Origin: Bacilli bacterium
Lineage (GTDB): Bacteria > Bacillota_I > Bacilli_A > RF39 > UBA660
Length of the DNA stretch: 44,713 nt
Assembly (NCBI GenBank): GCA_017622175.1
Contig: JAGARQ010000041.1
Location: 1 to 44,713 of the forward strand
Direction of reading: 5' to 3'
Shown here piece after piece: positions 1 to 7,201 of the stretch; position 1 is the stretch's first letter, and every line of letters starts with the position of its first letter. The translations under genes and the position numbers were made by a program. The notes beneath the pieces were generated by a model. The model saw only the letters and a program-made list of their open reading frames with translations, had not been told where the DNA came from and did not search any database.

Positions 1-755
1 ATTCCTCCAGTAAATAAATATCCAACAGTTATACCCATTTGTTTAAAAATAGATGCTGTCTTTTTAGCAGTATACTTTATAGCATTAACAAAACCAGTAG
101 TTTTCTTTTGCTTCATTCCAATACCATAAACATAAGATGTTTCACCATCTTTTTCTACTTTTTTAGCTTTAAATTTATATGTTTCTTTATCTCCATTATC
201 TTTTTCCACAACAAATGTGTTTTTTTCTTTTGGATTAGCAATTGCTAAATATAAAGAAATATCATCACTAGTCTTAATCTTATGACCATTAATTTCCTTT
301 ACAATATCTCCAGCTTCAATTCCAGCCTTTTGAGCAGGATAATTTTTTGTAACTTCAGTAATCATTGGAGACATTGAAGTTCCTCCCCAAATTAAAGCCA
401 TAAAGAATAAAATTAACACTGCTGAAATAAAGTTATTTCCAGCTCCAAAAAACATAATTAAAAATCTTTGCCAAACAGTTTTTGATTGTAATCTTTTGCT
501 CTTTGGAACTTTTTTCAAATCATCATCTTCAACATCTTCTCCTGCCATTTGACAGAAACCACCAATTGGTATAGCACGTAAAGAATATTCAGTTTCTTTA
601 CCTTTTTTACTCCATAACTTAGGCCCCATACCAATAGAAAATTCATAAACATAAACTCCAGTCAATTTAGCAAAAGTAAAATGACCAAATTCATGTATAA
701 ATACAATTACTCCTAAAATAAGAATAAATAATAAAATATTTAAAATTACTGACAA
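1..755 (-). CDS. rseP: RseP/RasP site-2 metalloprotease, 3' end outside window
   Basis: Membrane-embedded zinc protease that cuts anti-sigma factors and signal-peptide remnants within the bilayer. The 251 residues present begin with a hydrophobic helix carrying the zinc motif HEFGH at residues 21-25, followed by GMGPKLW and IPIGGFCQMAGED, a second membrane segment near 105-120, and a PDZ-like region from about 125 to 210 (SPMITEVTKNYPAQKAGIEAGD). Family members are about 420 residues, so the last 40 percent, including the second active-site motif, lies left of the window. The start is TTG at 755-753, supported by GGAGGG 6 bases upstream; no ATG fits the family N-terminus. It lies 16 bases after cdsA, and uppS-cdsA-rseP is a common bacterial gene order. 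Family assignment is secure. Confidence 0.95.
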   Translation of the reverse strand, partial: MSVILNILLFILILGVIVFIHEFGHFTFAKLTGVYVYEFSIGMGPKLWSKKGKETEYSLRAIPIGGFCQMAGEDVEDDDLKKVPKSKRLQSKTVWQRFLIMFFGAGNNFISAVLILFFMALIWGGTSMSPMITEVTKNYPAQKAGIEAGDIVKEINGHKIKTSDDISLYLAIANPKEKNTFVVEKDNGDKETYKFKAKKVEKDGETSYVYGIGMKQKKTTGFVNAIKYTAKKTASIFKQMGITVGYLFTGG

Positions 756-771
756 GTAAATCCCTCCTTGT

Positions 772-1575
772 TTAAATAATACCTAACACTAAAATAAATG
801 CTAATACAACAAATACTAAACTATCAAATCTGTCTAAAATACCACCATGTCCCGGAATTAAGTCAGAAAAATCTTTTTGACCATAATATCTTTTTATTGC
901 AGAAAATGCTAAATCTCCAATTTGCCCTACTACAGTTAATGCTAAAGTAATTAATATTACAAATACTAATGGTACTGATGAATTAATAACTGTTGTATAA
1001 AAGGCTGTTGCTACAATAGTTCCCATTAAAGAACCACCAATAGCTCCTTCAATTGTTTTCTTTGGAGAAATTTCTGGCGCAAGCTTATGCTTTCCAATAA
1101 ACATTCCAGTAAATAATGCAAATGAATCTGTAATAGTTGTTATCAACAATAAATATATGATATATGCTACATTAAAATTACGAATTACAGTTAATAAATT
1201 AAAACTTAATCCAATAAATACAACAGATCCCACTAAAAACAATGCATCATTTAAATTATATTTCTTACTATTATTTATAAATACCATTGGTACTAAAAAT
1301 AAGAATATAATAGCAGATACTAATCGATAGTCTAAATCATATTGTAAATCTATAGATGAAGCGTTATTTACTATTAAAAACACTGTCATTAAATAAGCAA
1401 GTATTCTCATTACAACTGGAAATTTCTTTTTAACATTTCCACGAACCTTTAATAACTCATAAAGTCCTAAAACCCCAAGTACACTCATTAATATAACAAA
1501 CGGAGTTCCACCAATAATTAAAAATGGAAGTAAAACCGCTATCAATATAACTGCACTAACAACTCTTTTAGTCAT
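772..1575 (-). CDS. cdsA: Phosphatidate cytidylyltransferase CdsA
   Basis: Makes CDP-diacylglycerol from phosphatidic acid and CTP, the branch point of phospholipid synthesis. The protein has 267 residues, normal for the family, and is almost entirely membrane helices. The C-terminal CDP-transferase signature is clear: ISPKKTIEGAIGGS near 170-183, then GQIGDLAFSAIKRYYGQKD and DLIPGHGGILDRFDSLVF near 220-256, with the conserved Asp residues. The start ATG lies 3 bases after the uppS stop, so translation is probably coupled, and rseP follows 16 bases downstream. The stop is TAA. Function is confident from the signature. Confidence 0.96.
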   Translation of the reverse strand: MTKRVVSAVILIAVLLPFLIIGGTPFVILMSVLGVLGLYELLKVRGNVKKKFPVVMRILAYLMTVFLIVNNASSIDLQYDLDYRLVSAIIFLFLVPMVFINNSKKYNLNDALFLVGSVVFIGLSFNLLTVIRNFNVAYIIYLLLITTITDSFALFTGMFIGKHKLAPEISPKKTIEGAIGGSLMGTIVATAFYTTVINSSVPLVFVILITLALTVVGQIGDLAFSAIKRYYGQKDFSDLIPGHGGILDRFDSLVFVVLAFILVLGII

Positions 1576-1578
1576 TTG

Positions 1579-2289
1579 TTAACCACCAAACCTTCTATTT
1601 CTTCTATTGAATTCTAAAATAGCTTTTTCAAATTCATCTTTATTAAAATCTGGGAAATAAACATCTGGGAAATAAAATTCTGCATAACTATTTTGATACA
1701 TCATAAAATTACTTAATCTATATTCACCACTAGTTCTAATCATTAAATCAACAGGTGGTAAATCTTGATATAACTGAGTTTGTACAAATTCAGGAGTAAT
1801 CTCATCTAATTCAATTTTTCCTTCTTTATACATCTCACATAGTTTCTTAGTCATATCACAAACTTCTTGTTGACCACTATATCCTAAACATACATTAAAT
1901 GTACCTTTAGTATTATTCTTTGTTCTTTCTGTAATTTCATCCATTGCCTCAACTACATCTTTTCTTAAACGATTACGTCTTCCAGAAAAAACTATTCTTA
2001 TATTTTCATTATGAATTTTTTCACATTCATTCTTAAACATATTAACAAATATATCCATTAAATAATTAACTTCTTCTTCACTTCTATTAAAGTTTTGTTC
2101 TGAAAAAGCATATACACTTAATACTTCAACCCCTCTATCAAAAATATAAGGAGTTAAATCTCTAATATTTTCAAATCCTTTTTGATGACCTTTTAAAGTA
2201 GGCATTCCTTTTTCTTTAGCCCATCTTCGATTTCCATCTAATACCATTGCTATATGTTTAGGCATTATTAGTTCTTTTTCATTATTCAT
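1579..2289 (-). CDS. uppS: Isoprenyl transferase (undecaprenyl diphosphate synthase) UppS
   Basis: Condenses isopentenyl diphosphate units in cis onto farnesyl diphosphate to make undecaprenyl diphosphate, the lipid carrier for cell wall synthesis; cytosolic. At 236 residues it is of normal length. Motifs: HIAMVLDGNRRWAKEKG near 12-28 (catalytic Asp in LDGN), LSVYAFSEQNFNR near 57-69, DLMIRTSGEYRLSNF near 180-194, and a C-terminal RRNRRFGG. The usual bacterial DGNGRWA has Arg in place of the second Gly, encoded by CGA. GAGAGG lies 7 bases before the ATG. A TATAAT at 2336-2341 on this strand may be the -10 box of the uppS-cdsA-rseP operon; I see no good -35 with it. Confidence 0.95.
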   Translation of the reverse strand: MNNEKELIMPKHIAMVLDGNRRWAKEKGMPTLKGHQKGFENIRDLTPYIFDRGVEVLSVYAFSEQNFNRSEEEVNYLMDIFVNMFKNECEKIHNENIRIVFSGRRNRLRKDVVEAMDEITERTKNNTKGTFNVCLGYSGQQEVCDMTKKLCEMYKEGKIELDEITPEFVQTQLYQDLPPVDLMIRTSGEYRLSNFMMYQNSYAEFYFPDVYFPDFNKDEFEKAILEFNRRNRRFGG

Positions 2290-2353
2290 TATATTACCTC
2301 TCGTTCATAACTATAAATTGCCACTCTACTAATACATTATATAACAATAGCAT

Positions 2354-2379
2354 AAAAAAAGAAAGTCAAAAGACTTTCT
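2354..2379 (-). terminator. Rho-independent terminator after rpsP-khpA
   Basis: On the minus strand a stem AGAAAGTC / GACTTTCT with a TTTT loop is followed by seven T. The stem reaches into the khpA stop codon. It closes a two-gene rpsP-khpA transcript. Confidence 0.85.
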
Positions 2380-2626
2380 AAAATTTATCAATGTCAATTT
2401 TTATATATTTATTATCTTTTAAGGCACTGCTAGCTTGTACTAAAGTTCTAATAGCATTAGCGCATTTTCCGTCTCTTCCGATAACTCTTCCCATGTCACT
2501 TTCTGCTACCATTACTTGAATAAGCATAACATTTTTTTCTTCAGTAGGAAATTCCTTAACACTTACAGCATCAACATCTTCTACTAAAGCTTTAACGATT
2601 TCTTCTGTTAATGTTACTAAATCCAT
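2378..2626 (-). CDS. khpA: KH-domain RNA-binding protein KhpA (YlqC)
   Basis: Small cytosolic RNA-binding protein with a single KH domain; in other Firmicutes KhpA pairs with KhpB/Jag and affects cell-wall and division gene expression. The 82 residues match the family length (76-82). The KH GxxG loop is visible in GRVIGRDGKCANAIRTLV near residues 47-64. It follows rpsP by 2 bases, the usual Firmicutes arrangement. AGGATAAG precedes the ATG. The TAG stop overlaps the operon terminator, so the rimM-trmD-rplS genes that often follow are not in this transcript. Confidence 0.92.
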   Translation of the reverse strand: MDLVTLTEEIVKALVEDVDAVSVKEFPTEEKNVMLIQVMVAESDMGRVIGRDGKCANAIRTLVQASSALKDNKYIKIDIDKF

Positions 2627-2628
2627 AA

Positions 2629-2904
2629 TTACTTATCCTTCTTTACTTTAGATTCAGCATACTTCTTCATGATTCCAGCCTTACTAAATAAGTTTTTAAC
2701 TGTATCAGTTGGAAGCGCACCGTTGTTTAACCATTTTAAAGCAACTTCTTCATTAATTTTTACTTGTCCTTCACCAACTGGAGCATAAGTTCCAATAAGT
2801 TCTAAGTATTGTCCATCTCTTGGACGTCTTGAATCAGTAGCTACGATTCTATAAGTAGGTTTTTTCTTTGCACCCATTCTTGTTAATCTAATTTTAACTG
2901 CCAT
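2629..2904 (-). CDS. rpsP: 30S ribosomal protein S16
   Basis: Structural protein of the small ribosomal subunit. The N-terminal [20 protein letters not shown] and the following [19 protein letters not shown] are the canonical S16 signature; 91 residues is a normal length. It is first in a two-gene operon with khpA, behind a consensus housekeeping promoter and a GGAGGG ribosome binding site 6 bases before the ATG. Arg codons here are AGA and CGT only. Confidence 0.98.
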   Translation of the reverse strand: MAVKIRLTRMGAKKKPTYRIVATDSRRPRDGQYLELIGTYAPVGEGQVKINEEVALKWLNNGALPTDTVKNLFSKAGIMKKYAESKVKKDK

Positions 2905-2938
2905 TAATATCCCTCCATTTCCTCGATTACTGATATAT

Positions 2939-2967
2939 ATTCTAGCAACAAAATCCTATATTGTCAA
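2939..2967 (-). promoter_or_regulatory. SigA-type promoter of rpsP-khpA
   Basis: On the minus strand TTGACA and TAGAAT are separated by 17 bases, about 35 bases upstream of the rpsP ATG. It is the best match to the housekeeping consensus in the window. Confidence 0.85.
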
Positions 2968-2982
2968 CCTTTTTTTGATAAC

Positions 2983-3010
2983 AGCAAAAATAACACTCAA
3001 AAGTGTTATT
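2983..3010 (-). terminator. Rho-independent terminator after cotE
   Basis: Minus-strand stem AATAACACT / AGTGTTATT with a TTTG loop and a short T run. The cotE TAA stop lies at the base of the stem. It separates cotE from the rpsP promoter. Confidence 0.75.
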
Positions 3011-3542
3011 AAATACTATCAGTAAGATATTCTTCATTTACCTTATTTTCAATATTTTCTTCATTATTAGCATTACTTTCTTCTAATATTTCATCCCATG
3101 GATCTTCCTCATCATCAGCTTGTACTTTAACCTTAACATCACCTACAAGTTCAATACCAAGTTCTTTTTCAATAGAATAATTAATCTTATCACCATCAAT
3201 TTCAACCTTAATACAATTTGGTTGTTTTAAACTTCTAACAATGATTTGTTCTTCTAAAGATTCATCCCTATCTCTCATTCTAACAATTTCACTATACTGA
3301 TTTGTCTCTTTTACAACCTCAGTTTTTGTATCATTATCATACGAATACCAAATATTAACATCAAAACTACCATTTATTCTTATCTCTTCATTGTTTTTAA
3401 CACCATTAAAATTATGATTTATAACCCATACTCCTAATATAGTCGAAGGTTTATTATTAACTACTACTTCATGGTTTGATGTAAATAATTTTTTTCCCTT
3501 AGCAATAACTGCTTTCGTAACAATCTCTTTATAATTAGCCAT
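3009..3542 (-). CDS. cotE: CotE-family outer spore coat morphogenetic protein
   Basis: CotE in Bacillus assembles the outer coat around the forespore and acts in the mother cell. This 177-residue protein matches the CotE pattern along its length: YKEIVTKAVIAKGKK at the N-terminus (YREIITKAVVAKGRK in B. subtilis), PSTILGVWVINH, INGSFDVNIWYSYDNDTKTEV, QPNCIKVEIDG, and an acidic tail with DDEEDPWDEILEE. Length is near the 181 residues of B. subtilis CotE. The start is ATG with AGGGAGG upstream. A SigE/SigK-like promoter lies just upstream (3560-3587) and a terminator just downstream, so it is probably monocistronic and sporulation-controlled. Its presence, with spoVS, implies endospore formation. 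Confidence 0.92.
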   Translation of the reverse strand: MANYKEIVTKAVIAKGKKLFTSNHEVVVNNKPSTILGVWVINHNFNGVKNNEEIRINGSFDVNIWYSYDNDTKTEVVKETNQYSEIVRMRDRDESLEEQIIVRSLKQPNCIKVEIDGDKINYSIEKELGIELVGDVKVKVQADDEEDPWDEILEESNANNEENIENKVNEEYLTDSI

Positions 3543-3559
3543 ATTCGTCCTCCCTACTT

Positions 3560-3587
3560 TAATCTATGCAATAAACAAAATAAAAGT
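3560..3587 (-). promoter_or_regulatory. Mother-cell (SigK/SigE-like) promoter of cotE
   Basis: Minus-strand CATAGATTA fits the mother-cell -10 consensus CATANNNTA, with an AC dinucleotide 17 bases upstream as in SigK -35 elements. It ends about 18 bases before the cotE ATG. No good SigA promoter is visible there. The same arrangement and spacing recur at 40597-40624. Confidence 0.55.
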
Positions 3588-3589
3588 AC

Positions 3590-3613
3590 AAAAAAATAAA
3601 GTATTTCTACTTT
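3590..3613 (-). terminator. Terminator after the CDP-glucose dehydratase-like gene
   Basis: Minus-strand stem AAAGTA / TACTTT with a GAAA loop, then ATTTTTTT. The TAG stop of the upstream gene lies in the stem. The stem is short, so termination may be partial. Confidence 0.6.
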
Positions 3614-4641
3614 ACTCTTTCTAAAAACTTTCTAATCTGTTCATCAGTTATTTTAATAATATTCTTTTTTGAAATAAACACCTTATTCCATTCTAAAACT
3701 AAATCTAATCTTTCAGAAAAATTATATACAGGTACCCATCCAGTTTCTTTCTTTACTAAATCTATACAAATATATTTTTCTAAAGTTTTATTTTTATCAA
3801 ATATCTTTTTATTCCACGAAATAACATTATCATTTTTTAAACAAAATAATTCCGCAACATCACCCATATAAACATAATCATCTTCATATGGGCCAAAATT
3901 ATATGCATCTTTACTTACTTTTTCCATATATTGTCCATAAGCAACACTTAAATAACCATATAAAGCTTCTAAAACATGAACAAAAGGTCTTCTATTTTCT
4001 GGTGTATTAATATTAATATTTCTACCATTATTAAGAGCATTTAAACACTCTGGAATAATCCTACTATAATTAACATCTCCACCACCAATAACATTAACAC
4101 ATCGTGTTGAAGAATAAAATTTTCTATTATATTTTTTCTTATATTCAATTAATAATCTTTCAGCAGCAGACTTACTCTTTGAATAAACATTATATCCACC
4201 AATTAAATCAGTTTCATAATAAACTTTTTTATTTTTACAAAAATACACAGTATCAGTAGATACATTTACAAAAGACTTAACATAATCAAGATTACAAATT
4301 ATATCTAATAAGTTCTTAATTCCATTAACATTAATATCAATTGCCTCATCAGGATGATTTTCTGCATTTAAAACAATTGCCTGAGCAGCCATATGAATAA
4401 TAATCTCTGGTTGAAATTCTAAAATACTTGTTTTTAATTTATCATAATCTCTAATATCACCATAAATACTATCTACACAATCATCTAATTTAAAAAGGCA
4501 AAATAAACTATTTTCATTAGCAAGTGAATACCCTCTAACTATAGCACCAACATTAACCAGTAATTTACATAACCAACTTCCTTTAAAACCATTATGTCCA
4601 GTAATAAATATTTTCTTACCTCTAAAAAACTCAATATTCAT
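3607..4641 (-). CDS. CDP-glucose 4,6-dehydratase-like NAD-dependent sugar dehydratase
   Basis: Extended short-chain dehydrogenase acting on a nucleotide sugar; CDP-glucose 4,6-dehydratase (RfbG) makes CDP-4-keto-6-deoxyglucose for 3,6-dideoxy and related sugars. From the chosen start the protein has 344 residues. It begins FFRGKKIFITGHNGFKGSW, the RfbG-type Rossmann motif, followed by AAQAIV, the catalytic YSKSKSAAERL (YxxxK) and RCVNVIGGGD. The start is the ATG at 4641, preceded by AAGGTGAT; the longer frame to 4689 has no ribosome binding site. An extended -10 (TGCTATAAT) lies at 4661-4670. No other sugar-nucleotide gene (rfbF, rfbH) is adjacent; the neighbour is cotE, so a role in a spore-surface or capsule glycan is possible but is inference. 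The exact substrate could differ. Confidence 0.82.
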   Translation of the reverse strand: MNIEFFRGKKIFITGHNGFKGSWLCKLLVNVGAIVRGYSLANENSLFCLFKLDDCVDSIYGDIRDYDKLKTSILEFQPEIIIHMAAQAIVLNAENHPDEAIDINVNGIKNLLDIICNLDYVKSFVNVSTDTVYFCKNKKVYYETDLIGGYNVYSKSKSAAERLLIEYKKKYNRKFYSSTRCVNVIGGGDVNYSRIIPECLNALNNGRNININTPENRRPFVHVLEALYGYLSVAYGQYMEKVSKDAYNFGPYEDDYVYMGDVAELFCLKNDNVISWNKKIFDKNKTLEKYICIDLVKKETGWVPVYNFSERLDLVLEWNKVFISKKNIIKITDEQIRKFLERVK

Positions 4642-4733
4642 AAAATCACCTTGTAAATATATTATAGCAATGACCAATATTCTTATCAAATATTAATTAA
4701 TATGTTACAATTAAATAAATAGGAGGCTAAAAT

Positions 4734-5360
4734 ATGGCATCAGCAATAATTCATCTTGCAGTCGCAAAAACATTAGAAAAAAATTTAAATATTGAAAATA
4801 AGAAAGACTATTATCTAGGTTCTATTGCACCAGATATCTCAAAACAAATTGGTGAAAACAAGCAAAAATCTCATTTCTTGATTAATTCAAGAGACGATAT
4901 TCCAAATATAGAATTATTTATAAATAAATATCCAAATTTTAAAGAAAACTCTTTTGATTTAGGTTATTTTATTCATTTATATACAGACAAAATTTGGTTT
5001 TCAAGATTCATGCCAAATATTTGGTCAGGTTCTGGGAGCTGTATAAAACTACTTGATGGAACAATTATAAATTCTACTCCAGAAGAAATACAAAAATTAA
5101 TTTATCAAGACTATACAAACTTAAATGTCAAATTATTAGATGAATATAAAATGGATTTATCATTGTTCTACGAAGACTTTCAAATTCCTAATACAAAACT
5201 AGATGAAATACCAATAGATAAATTAAATATTCTAATTGATAAAATGGGTTTAATAATTGAAAACTCTAAAGAAGAAAAAGCCTATACTTTTGATACATTC
5301 TTAATATTACAATTTATTGATGAAGTATCTCAAGAAATATTAAACATCTTAAACAAATAA
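4734..5360 (+). CDS. Zinc-dependent phospholipase C-like protein
   Basis: The 208-residue cytosolic protein resembles the Zn-dependent phospholipase C fold family: MASAIIHLAVA with an early His, YLGSIAPDISKQIG, a central SHF, and LGYFIHLYTDKIWF with further His and Asp ligand candidates. Distant members of this family are common in Firmicutes and usually have no known substrate; there is no signal peptide, so secretion as a toxin is unlikely. It is one of the few plus-strand genes, with AGGAGG 8 bases before the ATG, and it converges on the miaB operon through a shared terminator. Enzyme activity is inferred only from the His/Asp pattern. Confidence 0.68.
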   Translation: MASAIIHLAVAKTLEKNLNIENKKDYYLGSIAPDISKQIGENKQKSHFLINSRDDIPNIELFINKYPNFKENSFDLGYFIHLYTDKIWFSRFMPNIWSGSGSCIKLLDGTIINSTPEEIQKLIYQDYTNLNVKLLDEYKMDLSLFYEDFQIPNTKLDEIPIDKLNILIDKMGLIIENSKEEKAYTFDTFLILQFIDEVSQEILNILNK

Positions 5361-5388
5361 AAAATAGACTATCAAGTCTATTTTTTTT
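5361..5388. terminator. Bidirectional terminator between converging genes
   Basis: Stem AATAGACT / AGTCTATT with an ATCA loop, flanked by A-run and T-run, so it can serve both the plus-strand phospholipase-like gene and the minus-strand YlbF/YmcA gene, whose stop lies in the stem. Confidence 0.85.
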
Positions 5389-5710
5389 CATTAACAACTT
5401 TATAAAAATAATCATTAAGTTCATCTTTTATAAAATCTATTTTTCTATTTACTTCAGCTAACTTCTTTTGATAACTATCATATAATGGAATACTATCTAA
5501 TCTTGCTTGTTTTGCATCTAACTCTTCTTTTACTTTATCATCTTGAGTACGAACATATTTCTTTTGAAGAACTTTTATATCATTAACTAATTCCTTAATT
5601 TCACTACTTTTGTCCATTAATTCCTTTAGTCTAATACATTCTTTAAATTCTTCACTATCAGTAATAGAAGTAACAACTTCACTAATTGCTTTACTCAACT
5701 TCTTCTCCAT
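5378..5710 (-). CDS. YlbF/YmcA (Ric) family protein
   Basis: Small helical protein of the Com_YlbF family. In B. subtilis YmcA, YlbF and YaaT form the Ric complex, which with RNase Y controls mRNA processing, biofilm formation, competence and sporulation. Here there are 110 residues, mostly charged helix (SEEFKECIRLKELMDK, then IPLYDSYQKKLAEVNRKI near 75-92). It lies directly after miaB, as ymcA does in B. subtilis, and overlaps it by 20 bases, so RicA (YmcA) is the likelier identity; the Cys-rich C-terminal tail of the Bacillus proteins is absent. The start ATG has GGAG 7 bases upstream inside miaB. Confidence 0.8.
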   Translation of the reverse strand: MEKKLSKAISEVVTSITDSEEFKECIRLKELMDKSSEIKELVNDIKVLQKKYVRTQDDKVKEELDAKQARLDSIPLYDSYQKKLAEVNRKIDFIKDELNDYFYKVVNEKK

Positions 5711-7106
5711 CTAAGCTCCATGTTTTACTAGAAGTAATTTTAACATTAACAATTTCTCCTATTTTATGTTCTTTATTAGTTACAAAATTAATTAGCTTAT
5801 TAGTATCGCTATATCCAAAATACATATCTTTTTTCTCAGAAGTACCTTCTAATAAAACTGGTAACACTTTACCTTCCAATTTCTTATTATTTTCTAAGAA
5901 ATATTTATTAACAACTTCATTTAATCTTTGAAGTCTCATTTCCTTTTCTTCTTGAGGAGTATCATCTTTTAATCTAGCTGCAGGTGTTCCTTCTCTTGCA
6001 GAAAATACAAATGTAAATGCATTATCATATTTACATTGTTCAGCTAAGTCTAAAGTTTCTAAAAAATCTTCTTCTGTTTCCCCTGGAAATCCTACAATAA
6101 TATCTGTAGAAATACTAACACCAGGAACAGTCTCTTTAATTTTATTAAATAACTCTAAATAACTTTCTTTAGTATAACGTCTACCCATAAGTTTTAATAT
6201 TCTACTAGAACCACTTTGTACAGGTAAATGAACACTTGGCATAATATTTTTATATTTGCCAATTACTTCAATCATACTATCTGTAAAATCCCATGGATGA
6301 GAAGTCATAAATCTAACTCTAGGAATATCCTTCATAGCAATTTCTTCTAATAAATTACCTAAAGTATAATCTTCATATAAATCTTTTCCATAAGCATTAA
6401 CATTTTGTCCAAGTAAAGTAATTTCTTTATAACCTTCACTTATAAGTTGATCAACTTCTTTTAAAATATCTTCTTTAGCTCTACTTCTTTCACTACCTCT
6501 TGTATAAGGAACTATACAATAAGTACAAAACTTATTACAACCATAAATAATATTTACATATGCTTTATAATTATTAGCTCTAACAACAGGTAATCCTTCA
6601 ATTAAATCACCTTCGCGAGAATATACTTCTATTTGTTGTTTATTTTCAACAATAGCTTTATCTATAATCTCAGGTAATTGATACATATTATGAGTACCAA
6701 ATACAAAATTAACGAACTTATACTTCTTTAATATTTCATCAACAACACTAGCTTCTTGAGCCATACATCCACAAAGTCCAACTAATAAGTCTGATCTTTC
6801 ACTCTTTAAATGTTTTAATCTTCCAAGCATACCAAATGCTTTATTATGAGCATTTTCTCTAATAGAACAAGTATTTAATAATACTAAATCAGCCTTTTCA
6901 TAATCATCAACTTTACTAAATCCAAGTTCTACAAGTAATGCTTCTATATTTTCACTATCGTGTTCATTCATTTGACATCCATAAGTTTTTAAGAAAAAAG
7001 TTTTTCCTTTATATTTTCCTTTAATACTTTCTTCAAATGAAAATTCTACACGTTTATATTCACGTTTATCTCTTGTTCTCGCTTCCTTATAATCTGGTAA
7101 ACGCAT
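5691..7106 (-). CDS. miaB: tRNA-2-methylthio-N6-dimethylallyladenosine synthase MiaB
   Basis: Radical-SAM methylthiotransferase that converts i6A37 to ms2i6A37 in tRNAs reading UNN codons. 471 residues, normal. Order of domains: an N-terminal extension, the UPF0004 cluster-binding domain with Cys in LKTYGCQMNEHDSEN, LLNTCSIRENAHNKAFG and GLCGCMAQE; the radical-SAM core with CxxxCxxC in YGCNKFCTYCIVPYTRG; and a C-terminal TRAM domain (about 395-470). GGAAGTGAT precedes the ATG, and a TTGATT-17-TATTAT promoter lies 30 bases upstream. The YlbF/YmcA gene is cotranscribed. Confidence 0.96.
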   Translation of the reverse strand: MRLPDYKEARTRDKREYKRVEFSFEESIKGKYKGKTFFLKTYGCQMNEHDSENIEALLVELGFSKVDDYEKADLVLLNTCSIRENAHNKAFGMLGRLKHLKSERSDLLVGLCGCMAQEASVVDEILKKYKFVNFVFGTHNMYQLPEIIDKAIVENKQQIEVYSREGDLIEGLPVVRANNYKAYVNIIYGCNKFCTYCIVPYTRGSERSRAKEDILKEVDQLISEGYKEITLLGQNVNAYGKDLYEDYTLGNLLEEIAMKDIPRVRFMTSHPWDFTDSMIEVIGKYKNIMPSVHLPVQSGSSRILKLMGRRYTKESYLELFNKIKETVPGVSISTDIIVGFPGETEEDFLETLDLAEQCKYDNAFTFVFSAREGTPAARLKDDTPQEEKEMRLQRLNEVVNKYFLENNKKLEGKVLPVLLEGTSEKKDMYFGYSDTNKLINFVTNKEHKIGEIVNVKITSSKTWSLDGEEVE

Positions 7107-7136
7107 AATATCACTTCCATTTCCTTACTCGAGAAT

Positions 7137-7165
7137 ATAATACCTTAACCCCATAAAAAAATCAA
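7137..7165 (-). promoter_or_regulatory. Promoter of miaB
   Basis: Minus-strand TTGATT and TATTAT spaced by 17 bases, ending about 30 bases before the miaB ATG. The same hexamers and spacing occur before ssb. Confidence 0.65.
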
Positions 7166-7201
7166 TGATTACAATTTCAAAATAAAAAAAGAAATGTAAA
7201 A

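Noticed and set aside
39-248. A 69-residue plus-strand frame
   Set aside because: Antisense to the rseP frame, which has clear homology; composition is that of a shadow (Phe/Ser rich).
1579-2289. CGA read as Gly in UppS (DGNRRWA versus DGNGRWA), as a sign of an altered code
   Set aside because: CGA also encodes a conserved Arg in the CDP-glucose dehydratase-like gene (RCVNVIGGGD), so the normal meaning holds.
7107-7201. A terminator after the wHTH-TPR gene
   Set aside because: Only a long-loop imperfect stem is visible (TTACATTTC with GAAATTGTAA), without a clean T tail after it.
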